Positions 19,934 to 28,240 of a stretch of 64,000 bases of DNA are shown in pieces. Source of the stretch: Sphingomonas sp. PL-96 (lineage in GTDB: Bacteria > Pseudomonadota > Alphaproteobacteria > Sphingomonadales > Sphingomonadaceae); contig NZ_JAJFET010000002.1 of NCBI RefSeq assembly GCF_020707215.1, positions 1-64,000 of the forward strand, given 5' to 3'. The translations under genes and the position numbers were made by a program. The notes beneath the pieces were generated by a model. The model did no database searches and was not told the DNA's origin. It was given only the letters and a program-made list of their open reading frames with translations. Position 1 is the first letter of the stretch, and every line of letters starts with the position of its first letter.

Positions 19934-20103
19934 CGGTCCCTCGTTGCTTGATGGAGCGTTCTTCTACGCCATTCGCAGCGTTGCGGGAAACAAAGATGGC
20001 GTGGTCCCCCTCGCGTTGGCAACGAAAACACACGGGCGAACGGACCTGACGCGACCCTGCGCATGCGCTAGGCTCGCCCGTGGCAGCACAGGGAGAGACG
20101 CTC

Positions 20104-21876
20104 ATGGCCGATGATGCCGCACCGACCCCGCCGGAATCGCCGACGACACCGTCGCTTGCCGACATGCAGCATTGGACCGCGGTGTTCGGCCGCGCGCAGC
20201 AGATGCTGCTGGAGCATGGCTTCGCCTTTCCGGGCGACAAGCCGGCAGATGCGGCGACGCCCGCGCCGACCCTGCCCGGCTGGGCCGACCCGATGGGCAT
20301 TGCCCAGGCGAGCGCTGATTATTGGAGCGACTCGCTCAAGCTATGGCAGCGCTTCCTGGATCCTGCCCATGCCGAACCTTATGTCGAGCCAGAGGCGCAG
20401 GCGCGCGACCGGCGGTTCAAGGCGCCGCAGTGGCATGAACAGCCGCTGTTCGACTTCATTCGCCAGAGCTATTTCCTCGCTGCCGAGCACATGATGAAGG
20501 GCGTCGACGCGCTTGAGGGGCTGGAGCCGCGTCAGAAGGAGCGGCTGCGCTTCCTGACGCGCGGCTTTGTCGATGCGATGAGTCCGACCAACTTCCCGGC
20601 CACCAACCCGCTGGTGCTGGAGCGGATCGTCGAGACGCGCGGCGAGAATCTGCTCAAGGGGCTGCAGAACCTGCTGTCGGACATGGCGCGCGGCCAGCTG
20701 ACCCAGAGCGACACGTCCGCGTTCGAGGTCGGGCGCAACATCGCCACCACTCCCGGCAAGGTCATCAAGCGGACCGAGCTTTACGAGCTGATCCACTATG
20801 CGCCGACCACCGAGACGGTGCTCGCCACCCCGCTGATCATCTTCCCGCCCTGGATCAACCGCTTCTACATCCTCGACCTGACCGCCGAGAAGAGCTTCAT
20901 CCGCTGGGCGGTGGAGCAGGGACTGTCGGTGTTCGTCGTCTCCTGGCGATCGGCCGACGCCAGCATGAAGGATGTCCGCTGGGACGACTATGTCCTGAAA
21001 GGACAGATCGACGCGATCGACACGGTGCGCGACCTGCTCGACGTGCCGGCGGTGCACACGGTCGGTTATTGCGTGGCGGGCACGACGCTCGCGGCGACCT
21101 TGGCGTTGCTCGCAGCGCGGGGGCAGGCGGACAAGGTCGCCAGCGCCACCTTCTTCACCGCCCAGGTCGACTTCTCCCAGGCGGGCGAGCTGTCGCTGTT
21201 CGTGGACGACGACCAGCTGGAGATGATCCGCTCGCTGTCGTCGGAAGGGTTCCTGGACGGGCGGGTGATGGCCGCCACGTTCAACCTGCTGCGCGGGCGC
21301 GAGCTGATCTGGAACTATGTCACCGCCAACTACCTGATGGGGGAGGACGCGCCGCCGTTCGACCTGCTGCACTGGAATGCCGATGTCACCAACCTGCCGG
21401 CGACCTGGCACCAGAGCTACCTGACCGATCTCTACCGCGACAACCGCCTGGTGCAGCCCGGTTCACTTGCGATCGACGATACGCCGCTCGACCTCTCGAC
21501 CGTTCGCACCCCGAGCTACATCCAGGCGGGTCGGGAGGATCATATCGCGCCGGCCGAAAGCGTGTGGCGGATCACGCATCATTTCGCTGGCCCCTTGCGC
21601 TTTGTGCTGGCGGGCTCCGGCCATATCGCGGGCGTCGTGAACCCGCCGTCTTCGGGCAAATACCAGTATTGGCTCAACGACACGCCGGGGGTGGCAAGCC
21701 TTGCGGACTTCGTGGCCGGCGCACGCGAAGTGAAGGGCAGCTGGTGGCCCGATTGGGTCGCATGGCTGCGCGGCATCGACGCGACAGAGGTGGATGCGAC
21801 CGGCGCCCGAGTCCCGGGTGAAGGTGGGCTTCCCGCGCTTGGCGCAGCGCCTGGGGAGTACGTACGAAAAAGATAA
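20104..21876 (+). CDS. phaC: Class I poly(3-hydroxyalkanoate) synthase
   Basis: Polymerises hydroxyacyl-CoA into polyhydroxyalkanoate at the granule surface. The 590-residue length matches class I synthases. The catalytic triad is visible: C323 in the lipase-box-like GYCVAG, D479 in AGREDHIAP and H507 in GSGHIAGVVN. Other family blocks are NFPATNPLVLERIVETRG, FPPWINRFYILDL and KGSWWPDW. The ATG at 20104 is preceded by GGGAGAGAC; a GTG 24 bases upstream is less likely. The phasin gene follows 121 bases later, giving a small storage-polymer locus. No phaA, phaB or phaZ lies nearby. Confidence 0.95.
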   Translation: MADDAAPTPPESPTTPSLADMQHWTAVFGRAQQMLLEHGFAFPGDKPADAATPAPTLPGWADPMGIAQASADYWSDSLKLWQRFLDPAHAEPYVEPEAQARDRRFKAPQWHEQPLFDFIRQSYFLAAEHMMKGVDALEGLEPRQKERLRFLTRGFVDAMSPTNFPATNPLVLERIVETRGENLLKGLQNLLSDMARGQLTQSDTSAFEVGRNIATTPGKVIKRTELYELIHYAPTTETVLATPLIIFPPWINRFYILDLTAEKSFIRWAVEQGLSVFVVSWRSADASMKDVRWDDYVLKGQIDAIDTVRDLLDVPAVHTVGYCVAGTTLAATLALLAARGQADKVASATFFTAQVDFSQAGELSLFVDDDQLEMIRSLSSEGFLDGRVMAATFNLLRGRELIWNYVTANYLMGEDAPPFDLLHWNADVTNLPATWHQSYLTDLYRDNRLVQPGSLAIDDTPLDLSTVRTPSYIQAGREDHIAPAESVWRITHHFAGPLRFVLAGSGHIAGVVNPPSSGKYQYWLNDTPGVASLADFVAGAREVKGSWWPDWVAWLRGIDATEVDATGARVPGEGGLPALGAAPGEYVRKR

Positions 21877-21900
21877 GGCTTTGTCGGCAGTTACCCTCAA

Positions 21901-21960
21901 CTACGTAGGTATGCTGCGGTGCACAATGACGATTGCGTTGCAGCAACAACGGGCGTATTT
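21901..21960 (+). promoter_or_regulatory. Phasin upstream region with palindromic motifs
   Basis: Contains the palindrome CTACGTAG (21901-21908, within CTACGTAGGTA) and the near-perfect palindrome GTTGCAGCAAC (about 21937-21947). TGC-rich palindromes are known targets of PhaR repressors in other alphaproteobacteria, so the second is a candidate operator. The first recurs upstream of the cold-shock gene at 59092-59102. Function is inferred, not shown. Confidence 0.35.
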
Positions 21961-21997
21961 GTTGCGCCGCAGCAGCGCACAGCAGGAGACCGTACGC

Positions 21998-22762
21998 ATG
22001 GCAGGCAAGGAACCCAGGACCAAGGCGCCCGCGCCCGCGGCTCGCAAGGCTCCGGCCCTTCGTGCAAAGCCGGTCGTGTCCCCGCCGCCTGTTGCCACCG
22101 CCGCCGAAGAGAAGTCTGTCCAGGTTCCGTTTGCGGCTGCTGCCGTACCGGTGCCTGCCGAACAGATCGTGGCTCCGGTGAACGCACAGTTGGAAGCTGC
22201 CTCCGACACGCCGGCCAATGCCGCGCTGGTCGCCGCAGAGGCCGCTAAGACGCTTGTCGAGGAAATCAGCCCGGTCGCAGAGCCGACCGCGCCTGCGCCA
22301 GAGGAACACAGCATGATCCACACCAACGATGCACCCGAAGCCACGACCGCAAAGGCGCAGGCCATGTTCGCCGACATGAACGCCCGCACCAAGGCTGCGA
22401 TGGAAAAGAGCACCAAGGCCGTCGAAGAGATGACCGACCTTGCCAAGGGCAATGTCGAGGCGCTGGTCGAAGCCAGCCGCATCGCCGCCAAGGGCCTGGA
22501 GTCGCTCGGCCACGAAGCAGCGGACTTCGGTCGTCGCAACTTCGAGAGTGCGACCGCGACCATGAAGACGCTGGCGTCGGTGAAGTCGCCGACCGAGTTC
22601 TTCAAGCTGCAGTCCGATTATGTCCGCAGCACCTTCGACGCGCTGGTCGCGGAGACCTCGAAGAACACCGAGGCGATGCTGAAGCTCGCAGGTGACGCGG
22701 CCCAGCCGCTGTCGAACCGCGTTGCGATCGCAACCGACAAGTTCAAGGTCGTCGGCGCCTGA
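21998..22762 (+). CDS. Phasin family protein, PHA granule-associated
   Basis: Predicted coat protein of PHA granules, 254 residues. The C-terminal phasin domain (about 115-250) is all-helical and contains ADMNARTKAAMEKSTKAVEE, SRIAAKGLESLGHEAADFGR and SPTEFFKLQSDYVRSTFDAL, typical of the alphaproteobacterial Phasin_2 group. The first 100 residues are Ala/Pro/Lys-rich and probably disordered. A start further in, such as the methionine of HSMIHTND, would give a bare phasin domain. The ATG at 21998 has AGGAGA ten bases upstream. It follows phaC directly and ends in a strong terminator. A second, shorter phasin is at 34305-34727. Confidence 0.88.
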   Translation: MAGKEPRTKAPAPAARKAPALRAKPVVSPPPVATAAEEKSVQVPFAAAAVPVPAEQIVAPVNAQLEAASDTPANAALVAAEAAKTLVEEISPVAEPTAPAPEEHSMIHTNDAPEATTAKAQAMFADMNARTKAAMEKSTKAVEEMTDLAKGNVEALVEASRIAAKGLESLGHEAADFGRRNFESATATMKTLASVKSPTEFFKLQSDYVRSTFDALVAETSKNTEAMLKLAGDAAQPLSNRVAIATDKFKVVGA

Positions 22763-22793
22763 ACCAACCCGCCTGTCCGAGGACAGGAAGGAA

Positions 22794-22825
22794 GGGGCGA
22801 CCGCACGCGCGGTCGCCCCTTTTTT
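22794..22825 (+). terminator. Intrinsic terminator after the phasin gene
   Basis: GGGGCGACCGC and GCGGTCGCCCC form a perfect 11-bp stem around ACGC, followed by six T residues. It ends the phaC-phasin unit. Confidence 0.92.
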
Positions 22826-23099
22826 CGTGCGCGGCAGGTCGGGCCTTGCGAAGGGCATGCAATTGCTCCCCCGCCAACCTGGCGAACGTGAGGATCATGG
22901 CCGCTCCGCTCGAGCTTTTCGGCGTTTGCGCGTCTGGATGGGCCCTTCGTCCGCATGACGAGCGTGGCGGGTTTTCGCGCGCGCCTCGCCTCTGCTGGAT
23001 CGGGATGCAAGTGCGGCAGGCGAAGCCACTGCAAATCCGTGCCGGTCTGGCGACGTGGCCTTGCCCTTGGCACTTGCGATGCCATATTCGCCCCTCGTG
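22826..23099. other. Intergenic stretch, no recognisable gene
   Basis: About 270 bases between the phasin terminator and clpS. Short open frames exist on both strands but none resembles a protein or has a good ribosome site. The clpS promoter must lie here. Confidence 0.4.
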
Positions 23100-23459
23100 A
23101 TGATCGACGCCCCCGACCTCAGCCCCCGCCTCTCCGAAGGCGGCGAGAACGACGACGATTCCGGCTCTGTCTCGGGCGTCGCGACGCGCACCCGCACGCG
23201 CACCAAGAAGCCGACGCCGTACCGCGTGCTGATGCTGAATGACGACTACACGCCGATGGAGTTCGTCGTGCTGGTGCTGCAGCGCTTCTTCCGCATGAAC
23301 ATGGAAGAGGCGACTCGCGTCATGCTCCACGTTCACCAGAAGGGTGTCGGGGTGTGCGGCGTGTTCAGCTATGAAGTGGCGGAGACCAAGGTCGGGCAGG
23401 TGATGGACTTCGCCCGCCAGAACCAGCATCCGCTGCAGTGCACGCTCGAAAAGGCATGA
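23100..23459 (+). CDS. clpS: ATP-dependent Clp protease adaptor ClpS
   Basis: Adaptor that binds N-degron substrates (N-terminal Leu, Phe, Tyr, Trp) and hands them to ClpAP for degradation. The 119-residue protein has a charged, variable N-terminus (about 1-35) and a core of about 80 residues. Family marks are [50 protein letters not shown] and HPLQCTLEK. These include the ND and H residues that recognise the substrate N-terminus. Start choice is uncertain: GTG at 23097 or ATG at 23079 are also in frame. clpA is not adjacent. A family A repeat separates it from murA. Confidence 0.92.
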   Translation: MIDAPDLSPRLSEGGENDDDSGSVSGVATRTRTRTKKPTPYRVLMLNDDYTPMEFVVLVLQRFFRMNMEEATRVMLHVHQKGVGVCGVFSYEVAETKVGQVMDFARQNQHPLQCTLEKA

Positions 23460-23485
23460 TCGCCACGCGGAGGCGGTAATCGTCT

Positions 23486-23576
23486 CCGTGCTCCTGCCGG
23501 GGGCAGGAGGCCAGGGCCGCACACACCGCCGATCGTTGTTCTGCTTGGCCCTGGGTTCCCGCCTGCGCGGGAACAC
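23486..23576. repeat. Family A intergenic palindromic repeat
   Basis: Left arm GTGCTCCTGCCGGGGGCAGG, tag GTTGTTCTGCTTGG, right arm CCCTGGGTTCCCGCCTGCGC then GGGAACAC. It fills most of the clpS-murA gap in the same orientation as the copies at 15964 and 26111. Confidence 0.75.
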
Positions 23577-23632
23577 GGTGGAAGGGGCCACCACCCGCTT
23601 GCGCAGCGGCTGCAACTGAGTAAAGCCACGCC

Positions 23633-24916
23633 ATGGACCGTATCCTCATTCGCGGCGGCAACCGTCTGAAGGGCCGCATCGCCATCTCGGGCGCGAAGAA
23701 CGCTGCCCTTACGCTGCTCCCCTGCGCGCTTCTGACCGAAGAGCCGCTGACGCTGCGCAACCTGCCGCGCCTGGCGGACGTTGACAGCTTTGGCCACCTG
23801 CTCAACCAGTTCGGGGTGTCGACCACGATCGAGGGCGCGCATCCGAGCGACTTCGGCCGCGTGATGACGATGCGCGGCCAGCGGCTGACCTCCACGGTCG
23901 CCCCCTATGATATCGTGCGCAAGATGCGCGCCTCGATCCTGGTGCTGGGACCTCTGGTCGCGCGTGCGGGCGAGGCGACGGTGTCGCTGCCCGGCGGCTG
24001 CGCGATCGGCAACCGTCCGATCGACCTCCACCTGAAGGCGCTGGAAGCGCTGGGCGCGGAAATTGAGCTCGCGGCGGGCTATGTGAAGGCGATCGCGCCG
24101 AACGGCCGTCTGCCGGGCGGCCGCGTGACCTTCCCGATCGTGTCGGTGGGCGCGACCGAGAATGCGCTGATGGCCGCCGTGCTCGCCTCGGGCTCGTCGG
24201 TGATCGAGAACGCCGCGCGCGAGCCCGAGATCGTCGACCTGTGCCGCTGCCTGGTGGCGATGGGCGCGCGCATCGACGGCATCGGCACCGAGCGGCTTGA
24301 GGTCGAGGGCGTCGATCGCCTGCACGGCGCGACCTACTCCGTCATGCCCGACCGCATCGAGGCGGGCAGCTATGCCTGTGCCGCCGCGATCACGGGCGGT
24401 GCGGTGGAACTGGCCGGGATTGGCGCGGATGACATGCGCGCGACCATCGACGCGCTGGTCGAGGCGGGCGTGACCGTCGAAGAGCGCCGCAACGCGCTGT
24501 TCGTCGAGGCGACGGGGCCGATCGGTCCGCTGACGCTGTCGACCGCGCCGTTCCCGGGCTTCGCCACCGACATGCAGGCGCAGTTCATGGCGATGCTGAC
24601 CAAGGCCGACGGTGCCAGCGTGCTGACCGAGACGATCTTTGAGAACCGCTACATGCACGTGCCGGAACTGGCGCGCATGGGTGCCGACATCCAGGTGCGC
24701 GGCCGGGTGGCGGTCGTGCGCGGCGTCGACAAGCTGGTCGGCGCGCCCGTGATGGCGACCGACCTGCGCGCCTCGATGAGCCTGATCATCGCCGGTCTCG
24801 CTGCCGGGGGCGAGACTTCGGTCAGCCGCATCTATCACCTCGACCGCGGGTATGAGCGGCTGGAGGAAAAGCTGCAGGCGGTCGGCGCCGACATCGAGCG
24901 CGTCGGCGGGGAATAA
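23633..24916 (+). CDS. murA: UDP-N-acetylglucosamine 1-carboxyvinyltransferase
   Basis: Transfers enolpyruvate from PEP to UDP-GlcNAc, the first committed step of peptidoglycan synthesis, in the cytosol. The 427 residues are of normal length. It begins [20 protein letters not shown] with the KNAAL segment. The catalytic loop [20 protein letters not shown] contains the cysteine that is the fosfomycin target, so the enzyme should be fosfomycin-sensitive on this criterion. The C-terminal half has [31 protein letters not shown] and [15 protein letters not shown]. It stands alone, downstream of a family A repeat and followed by a family C repeat. Confidence 0.96.
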   Translation: MDRILIRGGNRLKGRIAISGAKNAALTLLPCALLTEEPLTLRNLPRLADVDSFGHLLNQFGVSTTIEGAHPSDFGRVMTMRGQRLTSTVAPYDIVRKMRASILVLGPLVARAGEATVSLPGGCAIGNRPIDLHLKALEALGAEIELAAGYVKAIAPNGRLPGGRVTFPIVSVGATENALMAAVLASGSSVIENAAREPEIVDLCRCLVAMGARIDGIGTERLEVEGVDRLHGATYSVMPDRIEAGSYACAAAITGGAVELAGIGADDMRATIDALVEAGVTVEERRNALFVEATGPIGPLTLSTAPFPGFATDMQAQFMAMLTKADGASVLTETIFENRYMHVPELARMGADIQVRGRVAVVRGVDKLVGAPVMATDLRASMSLIIAGLAAGGETSVSRIYHLDRGYERLEEKLQAVGADIERVGGE

Positions 24917-24952
24917 GGGGAGCGGGGGGCGGCCCTTCGTCCTCCCTTCACC

Positions 24953-25050
24953 ACGGGATCCTGACGGAAATCAGGATCCAGGCAGGCGCCGCTTGCGCTT
25001 CCTGCCGTAGCGGCAATGGAGCCCGACTTCCGTCAGGACGACAGGCGGGG
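24953..25050. repeat. Family C palindromic repeat (GGATCCTGA type)
   Basis: GGATCCTGA pairs perfectly with TCAGGATCC across six bases (24956-24979). About 50 bases on, ACTTCCGTCAGGACGAC answers the outer arm CTGACGGAA. Elements with GGATCCTGA-like arms are common between genes in alphaproteobacteria. It could also help end murA transcription, though no T-run follows. Confidence 0.55.
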
Positions 25051-25066
25051 GCATCGCGCCCCAGCC

Positions 25067-26008
25067 TTACACCAGCCGTTCGCCCATGCCGCACTCGGCC
25101 TCTTCGGACAGCTCGATCTGCAGTGTGGCATGGCCGATGGCGAAATCGTGCGCCAGCCGCTGCTGGGTGGTCGCCAGGAACGCGTCGCCCGGATGGCCGC
25201 CCGGCATCACCAGATGGGCGGTCAGCGCCGTCTCGGTGGTGCTCATCGGCCAGATGTGGAGGTCGTGCAGCCGTGCGACGCCGGGCAGCGCCTCCAGCAT
25301 CGCGGCTACCCGGTCGGGGTCGATCCCGGGTGGCACCGCCTGCAGCGCGAGCACCATGGACTCCTTGAGCAGTCCCCAGGTGCTCCACAGGATCACCGCC
25401 ACCACCAGCAGGCTCACCGCCGGATCGATCCAGGCCGCGCCGCTCCACAGGTAAAGCGCGCCGGCGATCACCACGCCGGCCGATACCGCAGCGTCGGCGG
25501 CCATGTGCAGGAATGCGCCGCGAATGTTGACGTCGCCCTTGCGCCCGCTCGCGAACAGCAGCGCGGTGCCAAGGTTGACGGCAATGCCGATGGCCGCGAC
25601 CAGCATCACGGGCCCGGCCTCGATCGGCTGGGGATTGGACAGGCGCCGGGACGCTTCCCAGGCGATCGCGCCGACCGCCACCAGCAGCACCAGCGCGTTG
25701 AACAGCGCCGCCAGGATCGACGAGCCGCGCAGCCCATAGGTGAAGCGCTTGGACGTCGGCCGCTTGGCAAGCTCAGCGCCGCCCCAGGCGATCAGCAGCC
25801 CGAGCACGTCCGACAGGTTGTGGCCCGCGTCGGCCAGCAGCGCGACCGAGTTGGTAAGGAACCCCGCGCCGCCCTCGATCGCGACGAACAGCAGGTTGAG
25901 CGCGGTGCCGATCGCAAAGGCGCGGCCGAAGTCGGCGGGGGCGTGGTGGTGGCCGTGGCCGTGGTGATGGCCGTGGGAATGCCCGTGATTCGCGTGGTCG
26001 TGTGCCAT
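25067..26008 (-). CDS. CDF-family cation efflux protein, probably zinc
   Basis: Inner-membrane proton-coupled exporter of the cation diffusion facilitator family, 313 residues with six predicted helices and a cytosolic C-terminal domain. The N-terminus is extremely His-rich (about ten His in the first 22 residues, HDHANHGHSHGHHHGHGHHH), which in this family buffers Zn2+. Transport-site residues are visible in helix 2 (LADAGHNLSDVLG) and helix 5 (HMAADAAVSAG), an HD-HD arrangement usual for zinc. The C-terminal domain contains GVARLHDLHIWPMSTTETAL. Cobalt or cadmium transport cannot be excluded. It is a single gene converging on murA. Confidence 0.9.
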   Translation of the reverse strand: MAHDHANHGHSHGHHHGHGHHHAPADFGRAFAIGTALNLLFVAIEGGAGFLTNSVALLADAGHNLSDVLGLLIAWGGAELAKRPTSKRFTYGLRGSSILAALFNALVLLVAVGAIAWEASRRLSNPQPIEAGPVMLVAAIGIAVNLGTALLFASGRKGDVNIRGAFLHMAADAAVSAGVVIAGALYLWSGAAWIDPAVSLLVVAVILWSTWGLLKESMVLALQAVPPGIDPDRVAAMLEALPGVARLHDLHIWPMSTTETALTAHLVMPGGHPGDAFLATTQQRLAHDFAIGHATLQIELSEEAECGMGERLV

Positions 26009-26110
26009 GTGGCCGCAGTAGCGGGCGCGGGGCAGGGGATGCTAGCACCTGGGGGGATGAGGATCGCGGAAGTGCCCGGCGTTGCGAGACCTTTGCGACA
26101 CCCGTTTCCG

Positions 26111-26200
26111 GTGCTCCCGCGTAGGCGGGAGCCCAGGGCTCGACACGCCGCAAGTCGTTGTTCTGCTTGGCCCTGGATCCCTGCCTGCGCAGGGATACCG
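26111..26200. repeat. Family A intergenic palindromic repeat
   Basis: Left arm GTGCTCCCGCGTAGGCGGGA then GCCCAGGG, tag GTTGTTCTGCTTGG, right arm CCCTGGATCCCTGCCTGCGC then AGGGATAC. With the next element it occupies most of a 470-base gene-free stretch (26009-26480). Confidence 0.75.
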
Positions 26201-26280
26201 CAGGGATTAGAGGAACGCTCCTGGTATTCTCGCGATGCCGGGAGGAGCCATCCGCTGCGTCCTCTCTCCCGGTCCCCAGC

Positions 26281-26405
26281 CGTTCGTGCCGAGTAGAAGC
26301 CAGCTAGGGCCGTCAGGCGCGTATCGAGGGCTCGTAGCGAGGTGCGATTCCGCGCGGCCACCCACCCTCGATACGCCTCTCGATACGATGGCTACTCGGG
26401 ATAGC
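26281..26405. repeat. Family B intergenic palindromic repeat, divergent copy
   Basis: CGTTCGTGCCGAGTAG at the left and GATGGCTACTCGGGATAG at the right match the ends of the copies at 12566 and 60005. The inner arms carry GCGTATCGAGGG and CCTCGATACGCCTCTCGATA. Apart from this and the family A copy I see nothing in 26009-26480. Confidence 0.65.
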
Positions 26406-26480
26406 CGGGGTGGGGGAGAAGGAGGAGGCCGGGGGACATCGCGGCCGCTAGGCCGGAGGCGCGCTTCTCCCCGTCGCCGA

Positions 26481-26990
26481 TCAGGCGCTGCCCTTGCGGC
26501 CCATCTGTTCGACGCGGGCGGCGACGTCCGCGCGGACGGCGGGGCTCACGAACTTGCCGATTTCGCCGCCGTAGAGCGCGATTTCCTTCACCAGCCGGCT
26601 GGCGATCGGCTGGAGCGAGACGTCGGCCATCAGGAACACCGTTTCGACCCGCGGATTGATCTGCTGGTTCATGCCGGCCATCTGATATTCGTATTCGAAG
26701 TCGGCAACCGCGCGCAGGCCGCGCACGATGACGCTGGCGTGCTCGCGCTCGGCAAAGTCCATCAGCAGCGAGTCGAAGCTCACCACCTGGATGTCGCCGC
26801 CGATGTCGGCGACCTCGCGCTCCACCATCGCCAGCCGCTCGGGCAGGGTGAACATCGGCGACTTGGACGGGTTGGTCGTGACGCCGATCACCAGTCGGTC
26901 GACCAGCTTGGCGCCACGTCGGATGATGTCCATGTGCCCGCGGGTCACGGGATCGAAGGTGCCCGGATAGACGCCGACGCGCAGGCTCAC
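26481..26990 (-). CDS. coaD: Pantetheine-phosphate adenylyltransferase
   Basis: Adenylates 4'-phosphopantetheine to dephospho-CoA, the penultimate step of coenzyme A synthesis, in the cytosol. The 169-residue length is normal. The nucleotidyltransferase motif is VGVYPGTFDPVTRGHMDII, and the family also shows VIRGLRAVADFEYEYQMAG (VIVRGLR) and a C-terminal ASRLVKEIA in place of the usual ISSTxVRE-type signature. It starts with GTG, overlapping the ispA stop by four bases (GTGA). The order xseB-ispA-coaD on one strand suggests one transcript. Confidence 0.94.
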   Translation of the reverse strand: MSLRVGVYPGTFDPVTRGHMDIIRRGAKLVDRLVIGVTTNPSKSPMFTLPERLAMVEREVADIGGDIQVVSFDSLLMDFAEREHASVIVRGLRAVADFEYEYQMAGMNQQINPRVETVFLMADVSLQPIASRLVKEIALYGGEIGKFVSPAVRADVAARVEQMGRKGSA

Positions 26991-27892
26991 CGGTCGCGCT
27001 CCAGCACATAGCGGGCGATGGTGCGCAAAAGGTCCGCCTCCGCGCCGAAGCCGTGGAGATGCGCGACCGCCTGGTCGATCAGCATGCGCGCCTGTTCGCG
27101 CGCGCGCTCCCGACCCAGCAGCGAGACGAAGGTCTCCTTGCCGGCATCGCCATCCTTGCGCAGCGCCTTGCCGACCGCCGCCTCGTCGCCTTCCACGTCG
27201 AGCAGGTCGTCGGCGATCTGGAAGGCGAGGCCGAGGTCATGGGCATAGCCGCGCAGGCCCCGCCGACCCTCAACCGGCAAGCGGCCCAGGATCGCGCCGG
27301 CCTCGACCGAACAGGCGATCAGCGCGCCGGTCTTGAGCGCTTGCAGCCGCGTGACGGTGGAAAGGTCGAAGCGCGTGCCCTCCGCCTCCAGGTCCATCGC
27401 CTGGCCGCCGGCCATGCCCGCCGGGCCGGCCGAGCGCGCGAGATCGGCGATCAGCTCGACACGCACGCGCGGATCGGCGTGCGTTGCCTCGTCGGCAAGC
27501 AGCTCGAACGCCAGCGCGTGGAGCGAATCGCCGGCCAGGATCGCGGTCGCCTCGTCGAACGCCTTGTGCACCGTCGGCTTGCCGCGGCGCAGGTCGTCGT
27601 CATCCATCGCCGGCAGGTCGTCGTGGATCAGGCTGTAGACGTGGATGCACTCGATCGCCGTCGCCACCCTCGCCAGGCAGCTGCGATCGACCGCGAACAG
27701 CTGGCCGGTCGCGAACACCAGCAGCGGGCGCAGCCGCTTGCCGCCGCCGATCGCGGCGTGGCGCATCGCTTGATACAGCGGTGCGCGCGCATCGTCGGGC
27801 ACCGGCAGCAGCAGGTCGAACTGGCGGTCGACTTCGGCGCCGACGTCGCGAAGTGCCGTCTCCAGCGTGGGCGAGGGGGCGCCGTCCGCCAC
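26987..27892 (-). CDS. ispA: Farnesyl diphosphate synthase (short-chain polyprenyl synthase)
   Basis: Condenses DMAPP/GPP with IPP to give farnesyl diphosphate for quinone, carotenoid and undecaprenyl synthesis. The protein has about 301 residues. The two aspartate-rich motifs are clear, SLIHDDLPAMDDDDLRRGKP and FQIADDLLDVEGD, with GGGKRLRPLL for IPP binding. The layout next to xseB and the length point to farnesyl rather than octaprenyl synthase, though chain length is not proven by sequence. I chose GTG at 27892, one base past the xseB stop. TTG at 27907 would add five residues and overlap xseB. The stop overlaps coaD. Confidence 0.9.
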   Translation of the reverse strand: MADGAPSPTLETALRDVGAEVDRQFDLLLPVPDDARAPLYQAMRHAAIGGGKRLRPLLVFATGQLFAVDRSCLARVATAIECIHVYSLIHDDLPAMDDDDLRRGKPTVHKAFDEATAILAGDSLHALAFELLADEATHADPRVRVELIADLARSAGPAGMAGGQAMDLEAEGTRFDLSTVTRLQALKTGALIACSVEAGAILGRLPVEGRRGLRGYAHDLGLAFQIADDLLDVEGDEAAVGKALRKDGDAGKETFVSLLGRERAREQARMLIDQAVAHLHGFGAEADLLRTIARYVLERDR

Positions 27893-27893
27893 G

Positions 27894-28139
27894 TCAGGCT
27901 GCGGCAAAAGGGGTGGTGCCGGTGGGACGCCCGTCAGCGCTCAGGCGGATCGCCTCGATCCGCTCCTGCGCGGCATCCAGGCGGGCGGCGCAATGCTGGC
28001 GCAGCTTGTCGCCCCGCTCATAGAGCTGGATCGCGGTGTCGAGCTCCTCGTCGCCCGTCTCCAGACGGCCGACGATCTGCTCGAGTTCCTTGAGCGCCTG
28101 CTCGAAGCTGAGCCCTGCCACGTCCTGTTCTTCTGTCAT
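27894..28139 (-). CDS. xseB: Exodeoxyribonuclease VII small subunit
   Basis: Small subunit that coats the large XseA subunit of exonuclease VII. The 81-residue protein is helical and contains LSFEQALKELEQIVGRLETG and LDTAIQLYERGDKLRQHCAA, the family signature. The start ATG at 28139 gives MTEEQDVAGLSFEQ; the frame is open upstream but unrelated. It is the first gene of the xseB-ispA-coaD unit, an arrangement common in proteobacteria. xseA is 26 kb away at 992-2371. Confidence 0.93.
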   Translation of the reverse strand: MTEEQDVAGLSFEQALKELEQIVGRLETGDEELDTAIQLYERGDKLRQHCAARLDAAQERIEAIRLSADGRPTGTTPFAAA

Positions 28140-28240
28140 GCGCGAGCTATGCGGCAGGTCCGGCAAAGGCGCAACCGGGGGACCGAACCGAACCCTGCCG
28201 CGTTGTTCGAGCAACCCCGGAACTTCGCGAGAAAGCCCCC

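Noticed and set aside
22846..23100. Possible 84-codon gene between the phasin terminator and clpS
   Set aside because: No ribosome site, atypical composition and no recognisable family; most likely chance.
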